Shown: positions 9,466 through 18,866, counted from the stretch's first letter. The stretch: DNA of 45,919 bases from Prochlorococcaceae cyanobacterium ETNP18_MAG_14 (GCA_030741055.1 JASLWC010000005.1:1-45919); one strand, 5' to 3'. Notes: generated from the letters alone by a model not told the origin. Made by a program: numbers and translations.

Positions 9466-10971
9466 ATGGTGCGTCCCCGTTGGCAAGGGTTAAAACCCTC
9501 CACTTCTGGCAAGTTCTGGCGACGCTGGGATCAAGCCTTGGCGCTTATTGCTGCTGCGAATCTGAGCTGGATCATCTTCGACATCAGCTACGTTCCACTA
9601 CGCAATTTCTGGATACATCGCAACCTCTACCCCCTGCCTTCTTCTTCGCTGATGGTGCCATTGCCATGGCTACCGGACATAACACCTTTATATGACCCTG
9701 TTAAAGGCATCAAACCTCATCAAGAGACCCAGCTTTATATCCAACATTTCAACCAACTAGATCAAGCGGCCGCAAGGGAAGGAATCAATAGCCCTGCTGT
9801 GCATCAACTACGACTTGAACAAGTCATGCTCACTAGCCAAATGATCGACGAAAATCCCTTCGTTGGCTCCGGCAACGTTGGCACTCTTGAGAAGCTAAAA
9901 AGCCGACTCCGCGCAAGAGCACAGATGGATTCCGCTAAACAGGCGACCGCCCATCTACTTGGCAATAAATACCTGAACAATCTTGACTGGCAACAAGAGC
10001 GACAATTCTGGACACAAAAGATACTGCCTCTGGTTGCAACAAATTACTGGCGAGCAACTGACGAAAACGGGCAACCTGTCGACCATGCCTGGCGCCTAGA
10101 CATTCCGTTTCAACTTCTCTTTCTTCTAGACATCTTTTTAAGGGCTCTTCGCCTGAAGCATCGTTTTCCCGCTATCGCCTGGCGAGATGCCCTGCTGCGA
10201 AGGTGGATCGACCTACCCTTGCTACTGCCGTTCTGGAGACCATTGCGGTTGGTGCCAGTCACCGAACGACTATCGAGCGCAAACCTCATTGAGCTAGAAC
10301 CTCTACGGGCTGTAGTAAGCAGATGGGTAGTAGCCCTGTTGGCACTAGAACTATTTGAAGTTCTCACTTTGCGCATCGTCGATGCCATGCAAGGGGTCAT
10401 TCGCTCCCCACTGCTGCCGCAAAGAATCCGCAGCCTCCGCAGTCACCAATCGGTAGAGAAAAACGAGGCCAGCGAACTGGCCGAATTACTTCAACTCTGG
10501 CTGCCGCTGCTGCTCAAAGAAGTGGGGCCAAGCATGCGCCCTCAATTTTTGGCACTATTTAGCCATGCTCTACAACGCAGCATGGATGGAGCCATGGTGC
10601 CCACCCCCCTCAAGGGTCTTGCCGTAATAGAAAAAGCCGAATCGGAATTCAGCCGCCAACTCGCTGCCGGGATGATCGATGTAATTCTCGAGCTCTCCCG
10701 CAATGCCGGCGACCAGCTTGGCCGCAAAGATATGGTGCTTGAGCAACTAGGAGTCGATACCATTGATCGCTTCTGGGAGGAACTAGCTCGAAATTTGGAG
10801 CAGGGCCCCGTTCTCGAACGCAGTCAAGAGCTAATAGTGGCCTTACTTGAAGATTTCAAGCGCTCCAGTTTCCGTCAGCTCAAGGAGCAAGTTGTAGTTA
10901 ATGAACTGATCACCGAGCTAGATGGATTGAACTTCAACTCAACAACACCTCAGCCCAGACCTCCGGCTTAA
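9466..10971 (+). CDS. Conserved cyanobacterial membrane protein, 501 aa
   Basis: I do not recognise a functional family. The product has a hydrophobic segment at about 25-45, a polar middle region rich in Gln/Arg, two further probable spans (around 210-225, LDIPFQLLFLLDIFLRAL, and around 285-305, VVALLALELFEVLTLRIVD), then a long amphipathic helical C-terminal half. This could be an integral membrane protein with a soluble helical domain. The start is an ATG with no competing upstream start. It is divergent from lepB and its 3' end overlaps the ArsC/Spx-like gene by 38 bases tail-to-tail. Confidence 0.8.
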   Translation: MVRPRWQGLKPSTSGKFWRRWDQALALIAAANLSWIIFDISYVPLRNFWIHRNLYPLPSSSLMVPLPWLPDITPLYDPVKGIKPHQETQLYIQHFNQLDQAAAREGINSPAVHQLRLEQVMLTSQMIDENPFVGSGNVGTLEKLKSRLRARAQMDSAKQATAHLLGNKYLNNLDWQQERQFWTQKILPLVATNYWRATDENGQPVDHAWRLDIPFQLLFLLDIFLRALRLKHRFPAIAWRDALLRRWIDLPLLLPFWRPLRLVPVTERLSSANLIELEPLRAVVSRWVVALLALELFEVLTLRIVDAMQGVIRSPLLPQRIRSLRSHQSVEKNEASELAELLQLWLPLLLKEVGPSMRPQFLALFSHALQRSMDGAMVPTPLKGLAVIEKAESEFSRQLAAGMIDVILELSRNAGDQLGRKDMVLEQLGVDTIDRFWEELARNLEQGPVLERSQELIVALLEDFKRSSFRQLKEQVVVNELITELDGLNFNSTTPQPRPPA

Positions 10972-11296
10972 ATCCCACCAACACATTGCCTTCTTTTGTG
11001 ACCAAGAAAGGACGTTTAATCAACTTGCCATCGCCAGCAAGTGCGTCGAATGCCTCGGCATCACTCATTGCCTGAATAACAGCAGCACCTAAAGCACGAT
11101 AACTCTGGCCACTTGTATTAAAGAGAAGCTTGCGGTTGCCTAACTTCTCGCTAGCGCCACTGAGCATCTCCCTACTGGGAGGAGTCTCAACTATATCGAA
11201 AAGTTCATAAGCAATTTGATGCTCCTGCAGCCAAGTCAAGGCCTTTCTGCATGTAGAACAACGCGAGTAACTATATACTTTTACTGTAGTGAGCAT
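10934..11296 (-). CDS. ArsC/Spx-family thioredoxin-fold protein
   Basis: A 120-residue glutaredoxin-like protein of the ArsC/Spx superfamily. The active-site pattern is S-R-C13-S-T-C16-R, a CxxC as in Spx/MgsR and YffB-type members rather than the single Cys of plasmid ArsC. Another family feature is the RPFLVTKEGNVLVGF segment near the C-terminus. It could be an arsenate reductase-like enzyme, a thiol-dependent reductase or an RNA polymerase-binding regulator; the sequence alone does not decide. It lies 56 bases downstream of the pyrophosphatase on the same strand. Confidence 0.85.
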   Translation of the reverse strand: MLTTVKVYSYSRCSTCRKALTWLQEHQIAYELFDIVETPPSREMLSGASEKLGNRKLLFNTSGQSYRALGAAVIQAMSDAEAFDALAGDGKLIKRPFLVTKEGNVLVGFKPEVWAEVLLS

Positions 11297-11352
11297 AATT
11301 TATTTAGCAAGTAAAGAGTTGACTGGTTTATTCAGATTATTTATTTTCTTAC

Positions 11353-11877
11353 TCACTTTGCAACCTTTACCTGTGCTGCTTTGATGCAGCTCTCTAGTAA
11401 AGACTCTACGGCTTCAGAATCTCTCCAACCACCAAGATCTATAACACGCCCCTCAAGATTTTTGTACGTACGAAAGAATTCGGCCACATCCTCAAGCTGA
11501 CTTGTAGAGATCTGTCGAATACTGCTAAGCAACCGCTGACGAGGATCAGCTACTGGCACACAAAGCAACTTGCCGTCATAAGCCCCGGAATCATGCATAT
11601 CAAGCACCCCAATCGGTCGGGCTCTAATCAGACAACCAGCAAAAGTTGGTTCCTCCATAATCACCATTGCATCAAGAGGTGCCCCATCCTCCGCGAGGGT
11701 ATTGGGGATGAAGCCGTAATCAAACGGGTAACGAACCGAAGAATGAAGCACCCTATCGAGGGCCATCACTCCGGCTTCATCAAAATATTCGTACTTGTTG
11801 CGACTCCCGGCCGGGATCTCCACCACCAAGTTGACCACCCCTGGTGAGGGAGATGGGGGAAGAGAACTTAGATCCAT
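11353..11877 (-). CDS. Family I inorganic pyrophosphatase paralogue with a substituted catalytic Asp
   Basis: A 174-residue soluble pyrophosphatase-fold protein. Most active-site residues of the E. coli enzyme can be placed: E20, K28, E30, R42, Y50, Y54, D64, D69, the D-x4-D-x-K pattern in [11 protein letters not shown], and YK in RTYKNLEG. The signature DGDPxD reads D64-G-A66-P-L-D69, so the middle Asp (E. coli D67) is Ala. This should impair hydrolysis; a canonical paralogue lies at 27776-28363. It may be weakly active, regulatory or inactive. The start overlaps the 112-residue membrane protein gene by 98 bases. Confidence 0.9.
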   Translation of the reverse strand: MDLSSLPPSPSPGVVNLVVEIPAGSRNKYEYFDEAGVMALDRVLHSSVRYPFDYGFIPNTLAEDGAPLDAMVIMEEPTFAGCLIRARPIGVLDMHDSGAYDGKLLCVPVADPRQRLLSSIRQISTSQLEDVAEFFRTYKNLEGRVIDLGGWRDSEAVESLLESCIKAAQVKVAK

Positions 11878-12118
11878 CTTGCTCCAAAGCTGTGGGAATC
11901 ATGCTTTCCCTGTTCGCAGAACGGTCTGTCAACACTGCCGCTAGGGGAACTCCAACTGTTGCGATGGCAATGGTCAAACCCAGCAACGCAATCGAAGGTA
12001 CGCTCAAACTGAAAGGCTCTTCAGACTCTGGTCCGGTGAGACCAGACTGATGTGGAGATTTAAATGCCCCCTCCCCCTGAGCAGAGGGGCTTGAGGCTGA
12101 GGCTGGTTCAGGATCCAT
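11780..12118 (-). CDS. Small single-span membrane protein overlapping the pyrophosphatase gene
   Basis: A 112-residue product with a Ser/Pro/Gly-rich N-terminus, one clear membrane span at about 43-65 ([21 protein letters not shown]) and a polar tail. I do not know the family. The upstream two thirds occupies otherwise empty sequence and reads like coding DNA. The last 98 bases overlap the start of the pyrophosphatase in another frame, which is unusually long. Either the C-terminus is genuinely read through the neighbour or a small frame error lies near 11850-11890. The ATG at 12118 is the only good start. Confidence 0.6.
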   Translation of the reverse strand: MDPEPASASSPSAQGEGAFKSPHQSGLTGPESEEPFSLSVPSIALLGLTIAIATVGVPLAAVLTDRSANRESMIPTALEQDGSKFSSPISLTRGGQLGGGDPGRESQQVRIF

Positions 12119-12243
12119 GCATGGGTGGTTGGGAATAAACCGATTTAGGGAATGCCATCACCCACCTACACCGGTGCGAGTTCGAGGACTGGAAAAACCA
12201 TGGCCAAGAACCGCTAGCAAATATTCTCTCACCGAGAAAGGCT

Positions 12244-12708
12244 TTATGCAGCAGGACGATCCTGATGACCTCGATGAGAATCAAGTTCAGAAGGCGTATC
12301 GCCTACACCCTCCAGGTGTGACCTGATAGCACGAAGTTCATCCAAGATGGAGGCAAGAACCTGTTGCGTTGCAGTTGAGGGGGAATTAAGAACCTCAACT
12401 GTGACCTCTTTGATCCTTAAAACATCTTTAGCGAACCGGGCAACTTCATTAGGATGAAAGGAAATAGGATCCTTCTGATCACTTCTGTATTCAGGGTTAA
12501 GTTTGCGTGGATTAAAAGAAGGATTGAGGTTGCGAGGGTCTGTATTGGTGTAGCGGTAAACCGAAGCCCTTGAACGATTTAAAGACTTCTGAACATCATC
12601 TATACCAACAAGTGCATCTGATTGAGCTATCACAGTATTTATATCTTTAGTGAGCTCAGAAGAAAGACCAGATTGTGGAGAATCAGAATTTATCTGCCCA
12701 GGGAACAT
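12244..12708 (-). CDS. Conserved picocyanobacterial protein with a helix-turn-helix-like segment
   Basis: A 154-residue protein. Residues about 33-55 (LVGIDDVQKSLNRSRASVYRY) resemble the helix-turn-helix of MerR/AlpA or resolvase-type proteins: an entry helix, a turn, then a recognition helix with RASVYRY. A basic Asn/Pro-rich linker with NLNP and KLNP repeats follows, then a helical domain at about 90-135. I recall orthologues at this position beside proS labelled as possible resolvase, but no catalytic resolvase domain is visible. A DNA-binding regulator is the more cautious reading. It is divergent from proS. Confidence 0.7.
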   Translation of the reverse strand: MFPGQINSDSPQSGLSSELTKDINTVIAQSDALVGIDDVQKSLNRSRASVYRYTNTDPRNLNPSFNPRKLNPEYRSDQKDPISFHPNEVARFAKDVLRIKEVTVEVLNSPSTATQQVLASILDELRAIRSHLEGVGDTPSELDSHRGHQDRPAA

Positions 12709-12854
12709 GAGGTATGCCCAGCACTACTTGAATTTGGCAGAACATAGCAGGTGAGACTCATCTGGGACAGACTGATTCAACACTCCGAGACAGTTCTGCG
12801 ATCGACCTGTTTTTGCTGTGGTGGTAGCTTCCCCAAACCTCTGTGATCCGATTC

Positions 12855-14645
12855 ATGCGCGTCTCCCGCCTAATGCTGGTGACGCTGCGCGACGTCCCCG
12901 CAGACGCGGAAATTGCCTCCCATCAATTGCTACTGAGGGGGGGATACATCCGTCGCGTCACTTCAGGTATTTATGCCTATCTGCCACTGATGTGGCGAGT
13001 GCTGAGCAAAATTAAATCAATTGTGCAAGAGGAAATGAACGCTATCGGCGCTCTGGAAACCCTTTTGCCTCAACTTCATCCTGCAGAGCTCTGGCAGCGC
13101 AGTGGTCGATGGCAGGGGTACACGGCCGGAGAAGGCATCATGTTCAACCTTGAAGACCGACAAGGGCGTGAACTCGGCCTCGGCCCTACTCATGAAGAAG
13201 TGATCACCACCCTGGCGGGTGACCTCCTCCGCTCATACCGACAACTGCCAGTAACTCTCTACCAGATCCAAAGCAAGTTCCGCGATGAGATCCGTCCTCG
13301 CTTCGGCCTAATGCGCAGCCGGGAATTCATCATGAAGGACGCTTATTCCTTCCATGCCAACGAAGCGGACCTCACTACCACCTACAAGGCCATGGATAAG
13401 GCCTACAAACGAATCTTCTCCCGCTGTGGACTAGAAACCGTCGCAGTGGATGCCGACAGTGGAGCAATCGGCGGAGCCGCATCTCAAGAATTTATGGTCA
13501 CCGCGGATGCTGGCGAAGACCTAATCCTTACCAGTGCTGATGGGATCTATGCCGCCAATCAGGAGAAGGCGGTCTCCCACCCTGCCAAGGCAACGCCACT
13601 GCCTTCGAAAGAGTCCATAGTGCTCGACACACCGAATCAGAAAACTATCGAGACGCTTTGCTCAACCCAAGGGCTTCATCCGAGCCAAGTAATAAAGGTG
13701 CTGGTAATGCTGGCCCGCATCGAAGATGGTGAACTTCAACCAGTGCTAGTGAGCCTCCGAGGAGACCAAGAGCTAAACGAAGTGAAGTTGCTTAACGCCC
13801 TAAGCAAAGAGCTAGGCAAGATGGTTCTCGATGTAGCACCCATCACCGCCGACCAAATTGTCAGTCAGGGGATAGAAGCCTGGCCCTTTGGTGCCCTGGG
13901 CCCTGACCTAGATGATGCTCTCTTGAGTAGTGCAAAAAGCTGGATAACACGTTTCCTACGTCTGGCTGACCCGAGCGCAACAGCACTGGAAAATTTTGTT
14001 TGCGGTGCTAATCGCAGCGATCAGCATCGAATTGGCACGAACTGGTCAAAACTTGGCGGCAAGCCAAAAAGCGTTGATCTACGCAAAGCGCAAGCTGGGG
14101 ATTGCTGCATCCATGATTCAAGCCAGATTCTTGAAGAGCAGCGAGGCATCGAAGTAGGACACATCTTCCAGTTGGGCCGCAAATACTCGCAAGCACTAGA
14201 AGCTCATTTCACTAATGACAAAGGCACTCAAGAACCCTTCTGGATGGGGTGTTACGGCATCGGCATTTCCAGACTTGCCCAGGCCGCCGTTGAACAACAC
14301 CACGACGAAGCAGGCATAAGTTGGCCTCTAGCCATAGCCCCATTCGAGGTGATCGTGGTGGTGGCAAATCTCCAAGATGAGCCTCAACAGAAGCTGGCAG
14401 AGCAGCTTTATAGCGAGCTCCAAGCAGCTGGCATCGACACGTTGCTTGATGACAGGAATGAACGCGCTGGCGTCAAATTCAAAGATGCTGACCTAATCGG
14501 TATCCCTTGGCGGATCGTGGTCGGAAGAGATGCCACTAAAGCAGAGGTAGAACTAGTTAAAAGATCTAGCCGGGAAGTACGAAAACTGCCCGCCACGCAG
14601 GCGCTAGCCGAACTAATAGAAGAGATTGGCGTTAACAACCACTAG
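12855..14645 (+). CDS. proS: Prolyl-tRNA synthetase
   Basis: Charges tRNA-Pro with proline in the cytosol. It begins MRVSRLMLVTLRDVPADAE, the standard bacterial-type ProS N-terminus. Class II motif 1 includes the residue-30 region (GYIRRVTSGIYAYLPL), motif 2 the FRDEIRPRFGLMRSREFIMKD stretch, an INS editing insertion lies at about 225-380, and motif 3 the GCYGIGISRL segment, followed by the anticodon-binding domain. The length of 597 is normal for the bacterial form. I choose the ATG at 12855 over an upstream in-frame GTG at 12843 because conserved sequence begins there. Psb27 follows after 70 bases. Confidence 0.97.
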   Translation: MRVSRLMLVTLRDVPADAEIASHQLLLRGGYIRRVTSGIYAYLPLMWRVLSKIKSIVQEEMNAIGALETLLPQLHPAELWQRSGRWQGYTAGEGIMFNLEDRQGRELGLGPTHEEVITTLAGDLLRSYRQLPVTLYQIQSKFRDEIRPRFGLMRSREFIMKDAYSFHANEADLTTTYKAMDKAYKRIFSRCGLETVAVDADSGAIGGAASQEFMVTADAGEDLILTSADGIYAANQEKAVSHPAKATPLPSKESIVLDTPNQKTIETLCSTQGLHPSQVIKVLVMLARIEDGELQPVLVSLRGDQELNEVKLLNALSKELGKMVLDVAPITADQIVSQGIEAWPFGALGPDLDDALLSSAKSWITRFLRLADPSATALENFVCGANRSDQHRIGTNWSKLGGKPKSVDLRKAQAGDCCIHDSSQILEEQRGIEVGHIFQLGRKYSQALEAHFTNDKGTQEPFWMGCYGIGISRLAQAAVEQHHDEAGISWPLAIAPFEVIVVVANLQDEPQQKLAEQLYSELQAAGIDTLLDDRNERAGVKFKDADLIGIPWRIVVGRDATKAEVELVKRSSREVRKLPATQALAELIEEIGVNNH

Positions 14646-14715
14646 AGAATCTGAGCAAACCTCTCGCTGAGCTCACCTCTCAACTGAGCGAGCCTCTAAA
14701 ATCAATGGAATTGAA

Positions 14716-15156
14716 ATGAACCAGATGAATTCTGCCTTGCATCACATGAGCAAGCAATTGATGCGGGCAGCATTGGCACTATGCCTTGGCCTCTGTCTGA
14801 TGCTCACAACCTTCGCAGGCGCCGATGCCGCCGAAATCCGGCTATCGGGTACCTACGTAGAGGACACCGTAAACGTTGCACACAGCTTGCAGGAAACTAT
14901 CGCCATACCAATGGAAGACGAAGGGCATGCCGCAGCAGCAGAGGAAGCCCACGCCCTCATCTACGACTACATAGCCAAATATCGGCCTCGCCCCAAGGTG
15001 AATAACCTGCCGTCATTCACCACCATGCAGACAGCCCTTAATTCACTAGCGGGTCATTACAACAACTTCGCCAATCGCCCCCTACCCGAAGAGCTTCAAA
15101 CACGGATCAATAAAGAACTAGCCAAAGCCGAACAAAGTGCATTAAGAGGTAGCTAA
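14716..15156 (+). CDS. psb27: Photosystem II assembly factor Psb27, apparently without lipobox
   Basis: Psb27 binds CP43 on the lumenal side during photosystem II assembly and repair. The conserved four-helix core is clear: GTYVEDTVNVAHSLQETI, then YDYIAKYRPRP and SFTTMQTALNSLAGHY. The N-terminus is a signal peptide with a hydrophobic core at about 16-35. Freshwater Psb27 is a lipoprotein with Cys at the cleavage site (LTAC-type). Here the site reads TTFAGADAAE, with Ala and no Cys, and the two Cys are inside the hydrophobic core preceded by Leu. Cleavage by signal peptidase I is therefore more likely. ATGs at 14725 and 14749 are alternative starts. Confidence 0.92.
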   Translation: MNQMNSALHHMSKQLMRAALALCLGLCLMLTTFAGADAAEIRLSGTYVEDTVNVAHSLQETIAIPMEDEGHAAAAEEAHALIYDYIAKYRPRPKVNNLPSFTTMQTALNSLAGHYNNFANRPLPEELQTRINKELAKAEQSALRGS

Positions 15157-15243
15157 ATAAACTATTTGAAAACCAAACTTTGACTTAGGGCACTCAGATC
15201 TGCAAAGATAGTTGTTTGTGCAGATTAGCGGCTTCGGGCCGCA

Positions 15244-16563
15244 GTGTCCTTGGCCAATGTTGTCGTCATAGGTGCGCAGTGGGGTGACGAAGGGAAGGGC
15301 AAGATCACCGACCTATTAAGCCGTTCCGCCGATGTCGTAGTCCGCTATCAAGGGGGAGTCAATGCAGGTCATACGATCGTTGTCGATGACAAGGTGCTCA
15401 AGCTGCACCTCATCCCATCCGGCATCCTTTACCCAGAAACAATCTGCCTGATCGGCTCAGGCACCGTTGTCGATCCCAAGGTGATGCTCAAGGAGCTAGA
15501 CATGCTTCTTGAAAATAAAATTGATATTTCAGGCCTTCAACTGGCATCTACAGCCCACGTAACGATGCCCTATCACCGCCTCTTGGATGAGGCGATGGAA
15601 CAAGAACGAGGTGATCGCCGTATCGGCACCACAGGGCGAGGCATCGGACCCACCTATGCCGACAAATCTCAACGCAACGGCATCCGCGTGCTTGATCTGA
15701 TGGATGCTCAGCGACTGCGAGATCGACTGAGTGGACCTCTACAAGAAAAGAATCGTCTACTGCAAAAAATCTATGGAGTAGCACCGCTCGACTCGGAACA
15801 AGTAATCGAGGAATACCTCGGCTATGGCCAGAGGTTGGCACCACACGTAGTCGACTGCAGCCAAACAATTCACCAGGCTGCCCGCAACCGTAAAAACATT
15901 CTTTTTGAAGGTGCCCAAGGGACCCTTCTAGACCTCGACCACGGCACCTATCCCTACGTCACCTCATCTAACCCGATCTCTGGCGGTGCCTGTATCGGTG
16001 CTGGAGTAGGCCCCACACTGATCGATCGTGTGATTGGCGTAGCCAAGGCTTACACCACACGTGTAGGAGAAGGTCCTTTCCCAACAGAGCTGGAAGGAAG
16101 CCTCAATGAACAGCTCTGCGACCGTGGAGGTGAATTCGGCACCACCACTGGCCGTCGTAGACGTTGCGGCTGGTTCGACGGGGTAATCGGTCGTTACGCA
16201 GTGGCAGTCAATGGCCTCGATTGCCTGGCTATTACCAAACTTGATGTGCTCGATGAACTTGACGAAATTCAAGTGTGCGTGGCTTACGAACTCAATGGTG
16301 AGCGGATTGATCACTTCCCCAGCAACGCCGAGGACTTCGCCCGCTGTAAGCCAATCTTCCAAACCTTGCCCGGATGGCAATGCTCCACTGCCGACTGCCG
16401 TCGTCTGGAAGACCTACCTACCACTGCTATGGATTACCTCCGTTTCCTAGCCGACCTAATGGAAGTACCAATTGCCATCGTCTCCCTAGGAGCCAACCGT
16501 GACCAAACGATCGTTGTAGAAGATCCAATTCACGGCCCCAAGCGAGCTCTCCTAAGCGCCTGA
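15244..16563 (+). CDS. purA: Adenylosuccinate synthetase
   Basis: Joins IMP and aspartate using GTP in the first committed step to AMP. The N-terminal P-loop-like [11 protein letters not shown] at 10-20 is diagnostic, with [15 protein letters not shown], the VGEGPFPTE region and [10 protein letters not shown] also present. The length of 439 is typical. The start is a GTG at 15244 and conserved sequence begins at residue 4, so no shorter start is likely. The PfkB-family kinase follows on the same strand after 65 bases, which fits a purine-related role for that gene. Confidence 0.97.
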   Translation: MSLANVVVIGAQWGDEGKGKITDLLSRSADVVVRYQGGVNAGHTIVVDDKVLKLHLIPSGILYPETICLIGSGTVVDPKVMLKELDMLLENKIDISGLQLASTAHVTMPYHRLLDEAMEQERGDRRIGTTGRGIGPTYADKSQRNGIRVLDLMDAQRLRDRLSGPLQEKNRLLQKIYGVAPLDSEQVIEEYLGYGQRLAPHVVDCSQTIHQAARNRKNILFEGAQGTLLDLDHGTYPYVTSSNPISGGACIGAGVGPTLIDRVIGVAKAYTTRVGEGPFPTELEGSLNEQLCDRGGEFGTTTGRRRRCGWFDGVIGRYAVAVNGLDCLAITKLDVLDELDEIQVCVAYELNGERIDHFPSNAEDFARCKPIFQTLPGWQCSTADCRRLEDLPTTAMDYLRFLADLMEVPIAIVSLGANRDQTIVVEDPIHGPKRALLSA

Positions 16564-16628
16564 GCATTTTCTTTTAGAGAAATGGCCTACGAGGATCGAT
16601 ACTTCTGAGGTTTTCACTGCACACCTCC

Positions 16629-17636
16629 ATGGCTATACCCAGATTCAATGATCGTCCCCTCGATGTAGTTGGAATTGGCAATGCCATCGTGGATGTGCTG
16701 GTGCAAACGGACGATGCCTTCCTTAAAGACCACGGCCTAAATAAAGGCAATATGGCCTTGGTGGATGAAGCCCAGGCGGAAGCTCTTTATGCAGTTAGTG
16801 GCCCAGGCCTTGAAACTTCAGGTGGATCCGCGGCTAACACATTGGTTGGCCTGGCCCAACTTGGCGGCAAAGCAGGCTTTATCGGTCGCGTAAAAAATGA
16901 CCAGCTAGGCAAGATCTTCAGCCACGACATCCGCTCTGTAGGAGCTCGATTCGAAACTCCCCCAGCAAACAGTGGTCCTTCAACAGCACGCTGCCTGATC
17001 CTGGTGACCCCTGATGCACAACGCACCATGTGCACCTACCTAGGCGCCTCAGTGCAACTGGATCCGGAAGACCTAGACCTATCAATGGTTCGTCAAGCCA
17101 AGGTTCTCTACCTCGAGGGATATCTCTGGGATAGTCCCGCAGCTAAAAAGGCCTTCATCGCTGCCGCGGAAGTCTGTCGTGATTCAGGTGGCCAAGTTGC
17201 TCTCTCACTTTCTGATGGCTTCTGTGTTGATCGGCATCGCGACAGCTTCCTTGAGCTAGTTAATAACCACGTTGATGTGCTATTTGCCAACGACAGCGAA
17301 ATCACCTCCCTTTACCAAAGCGTCAGCTTTGAAGCGGCACTAGAACAAGTAAAGGGTCGTTGCCAAGTAGCAGCCCTCACCCGCAGTGAGCATGGATCGG
17401 TGGTTTTAGCTGGTGATCAACGCTGGGATATTCCTGCCTACAGCCTGGGCAAATTAGTGGACACAACCGGCGCCGGAGATCTCTATGCCGGTGGCTTCCT
17501 TCAGGGTTACACCCAAGGAGCCACTCTGGAGAATTGTGGAAATATTGGATCACTATGCGCCGGTCAGGTGGTCACCCAACTTGGGCCCCGCTCTCAAGTC
17601 TCCCTTCAGCAACTGGTGGCAACACATCTCAACTAA
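16629..17636 (+). CDS. PfkB-family sugar/nucleoside kinase
   Basis: A 335-residue ribokinase-fold kinase. The N-terminal signature G-G-S-A-A-N-T lies at about 65-71, and the C-terminal PfkB signature with catalytic Asp is DTTGAGDLYAGGF at about 278-290. The protein resembles the adenosine kinase-like branch of the family, and the position directly after purA supports a nucleoside substrate, but sugar kinases share these motifs. The start is the ATG at 16629, preceded by a short AT-poor leader. Confidence 0.9.
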   Translation: MAIPRFNDRPLDVVGIGNAIVDVLVQTDDAFLKDHGLNKGNMALVDEAQAEALYAVSGPGLETSGGSAANTLVGLAQLGGKAGFIGRVKNDQLGKIFSHDIRSVGARFETPPANSGPSTARCLILVTPDAQRTMCTYLGASVQLDPEDLDLSMVRQAKVLYLEGYLWDSPAAKKAFIAAAEVCRDSGGQVALSLSDGFCVDRHRDSFLELVNNHVDVLFANDSEITSLYQSVSFEAALEQVKGRCQVAALTRSEHGSVVLAGDQRWDIPAYSLGKLVDTTGAGDLYAGGFLQGYTQGATLENCGNIGSLCAGQVVTQLGPRSQVSLQQLVATHLN

Positions 17637-17658
17637 ATCGCCAGGCCGCTTTATCTTG

Positions 17659-17994
17659 CTAAGCAGTGTTCACAGCTGCTGCTGCCCAGGCAGCATAGGG
17701 ATCACTTGCAGATACAGACCAATGAAGCCACTCAGGGGTTTCATAACTATGTAGATCAGATATTGCCTCATGAAGTGCATCAAGCCGATCCTGGGTGGTC
17801 TTGATCAGTAGCTGTACTTCCTGAGCACTCTCATGCTTCCCCTGCCAAAAATAGTGAGAGTGAATCTGCTGCATACTCACGCAGGCCACCAACCTGCGCG
17901 CCAGCAATTCCTTTGCTAATCCCTCCGCCAGAATTGCATCTGCCTCTGTAGTCAAAACCAATACCAGTGAAGATGAGGGTTCTCGAGTAACCAT
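17659..17994 (-). CDS. cutA: CutA1-type divalent cation tolerance protein
   Basis: A 111-residue protein matching CutA, a trimeric protein linked to copper and other divalent metal tolerance. Family features are ILAEGLAKELLARRLVACVSM near the N-terminus, the YFWQGKHESAQEVQLLIKT core and the HSYETPEWLHW segment near the end. The ATG at 17994 begins MVTREPSSSLVLVLTT, the first beta strand. It is convergent with the PfkB kinase (22 bases apart) and follows cobK on the same strand with 39 bases between. Confidence 0.93.
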   Translation of the reverse strand: MVTREPSSSLVLVLTTEADAILAEGLAKELLARRLVACVSMQQIHSHYFWQGKHESAQEVQLLIKTTQDRLDALHEAISDLHSYETPEWLHWSVSASDPYAAWAAAAVNTA

Positions 17995-18033
17995 TTAAGA
18001 CCTCTTTGAAGGACATCAGCGAAGCGGAACTAT

Positions 18034-18837
18034 TTAATCGATGGATATCCGATTCAACAGGCCCCCCACGCTATTAACGGCCTCTACTTCAATGCAGGGT
18101 TTTGGCCGAGAGATCAACAACAGGCTCAATCCTTGTTGCCGGCAAATACGTTGCCAGAGCTGCTCCGTCACCCCACCCGACTGTCTACACACCACTGCTG
18201 TAATCGACCAGTGCCTACACAAAGCTGACTCCAGTTCTCCATGAAATTCACCCTGCAGCGGGCGCCCCACAGCAAGATGATGTTCTGGCAGTCCACTTGT
18301 AGAGGCATATCGGAGACTTTCTGGAGTGGGCAAAACACGAGCAAATACCTGAGCTCCAGCCTCACGAGCTGCTGCGACAGCCTGGCCAAGGTGCCTTGCG
18401 CCAAGAGCCATCAACAATCTGCTCCCTTGCAACTTCTGCCTAGCCAGATCAGCCGAGGTCTCAATCAGGGAAGCCTCACCAAGGGCCTCCATGAAACGCT
18501 CAAAGCGAATTAAAGACTGACCGAACTGTTCACAGACCCGTTGCAGATCCACACTGATCTGCACAGCAAAGGGGTGGGTCGCATCCACTACCCAATCAAA
18601 ACCGTGATCACGAAAATAAGCCTGCTCAATTACCCCACGAATCCCTTGAACACCAGCCAATGGTCCAGTCCAGAGATTTTCTAGAGGCAAATCGGCATAG
18701 GCCGCTGCTGCGCCAACTGTCACAACACTCACGCTGACTCGCCATCCCTGGCTAACCAAAGCAGCCGCCAAAGCTGGCCCCTCACCAGTTCCAGATAGCA
18801 ACCAGACATGCCGCTGGTCATTCCTGCGACCGTGCAT
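18034..18837 (-). CDS. cobK: Precorrin-6A reductase (CobK/CbiJ family)
   Basis: Reduces precorrin-6 in corrin-ring synthesis for cobalamin or pseudocobalamin. The N-terminal nucleotide-binding region is WLLSGTGEGPALAAAL, followed by the DATHPFAVQIS motif and the late SGGVTEQ segment, all typical of CobK/CbiJ. I start it at the ATG at 18837 (MHGRRNDQRHVWLLSG), because the frame extends to 18972 but the extra 45 residues overlap the divergent ssb start and look non-conserved. That leaves a 29-base divergent promoter space shared with ssb. Confidence 0.88.
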   Translation of the reverse strand: MHGRRNDQRHVWLLSGTGEGPALAAALVSQGWRVSVSVVTVGAAAAYADLPLENLWTGPLAGVQGIRGVIEQAYFRDHGFDWVVDATHPFAVQISVDLQRVCEQFGQSLIRFERFMEALGEASLIETSADLARQKLQGSRLLMALGARHLGQAVAAAREAGAQVFARVLPTPESLRYASTSGLPEHHLAVGRPLQGEFHGELESALCRHWSITAVVCRQSGGVTEQLWQRICRQQGLSLLLISRPKPCIEVEAVNSVGGLLNRISID

Positions 18838-18866
18838 CAAAATGGTTTTCACACCAAGGAAAGGAC

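Noticed and set aside
12117-12326. 69-codon plus-strand frame between two minus-strand genes
   Set aside because: Overlaps the end of the helix-turn-helix-like gene and has no recognisable features.
14663-14692. CTCGCT/AGCGAG inverted repeat between proS and psb27
   Set aside because: Only six pairs with a long loop and no T run; not strong enough to call a terminator.
15548-15868. 106-codon frame antisense to purA
   Set aside because: Shadow of the purA coding sequence with no features of its own.
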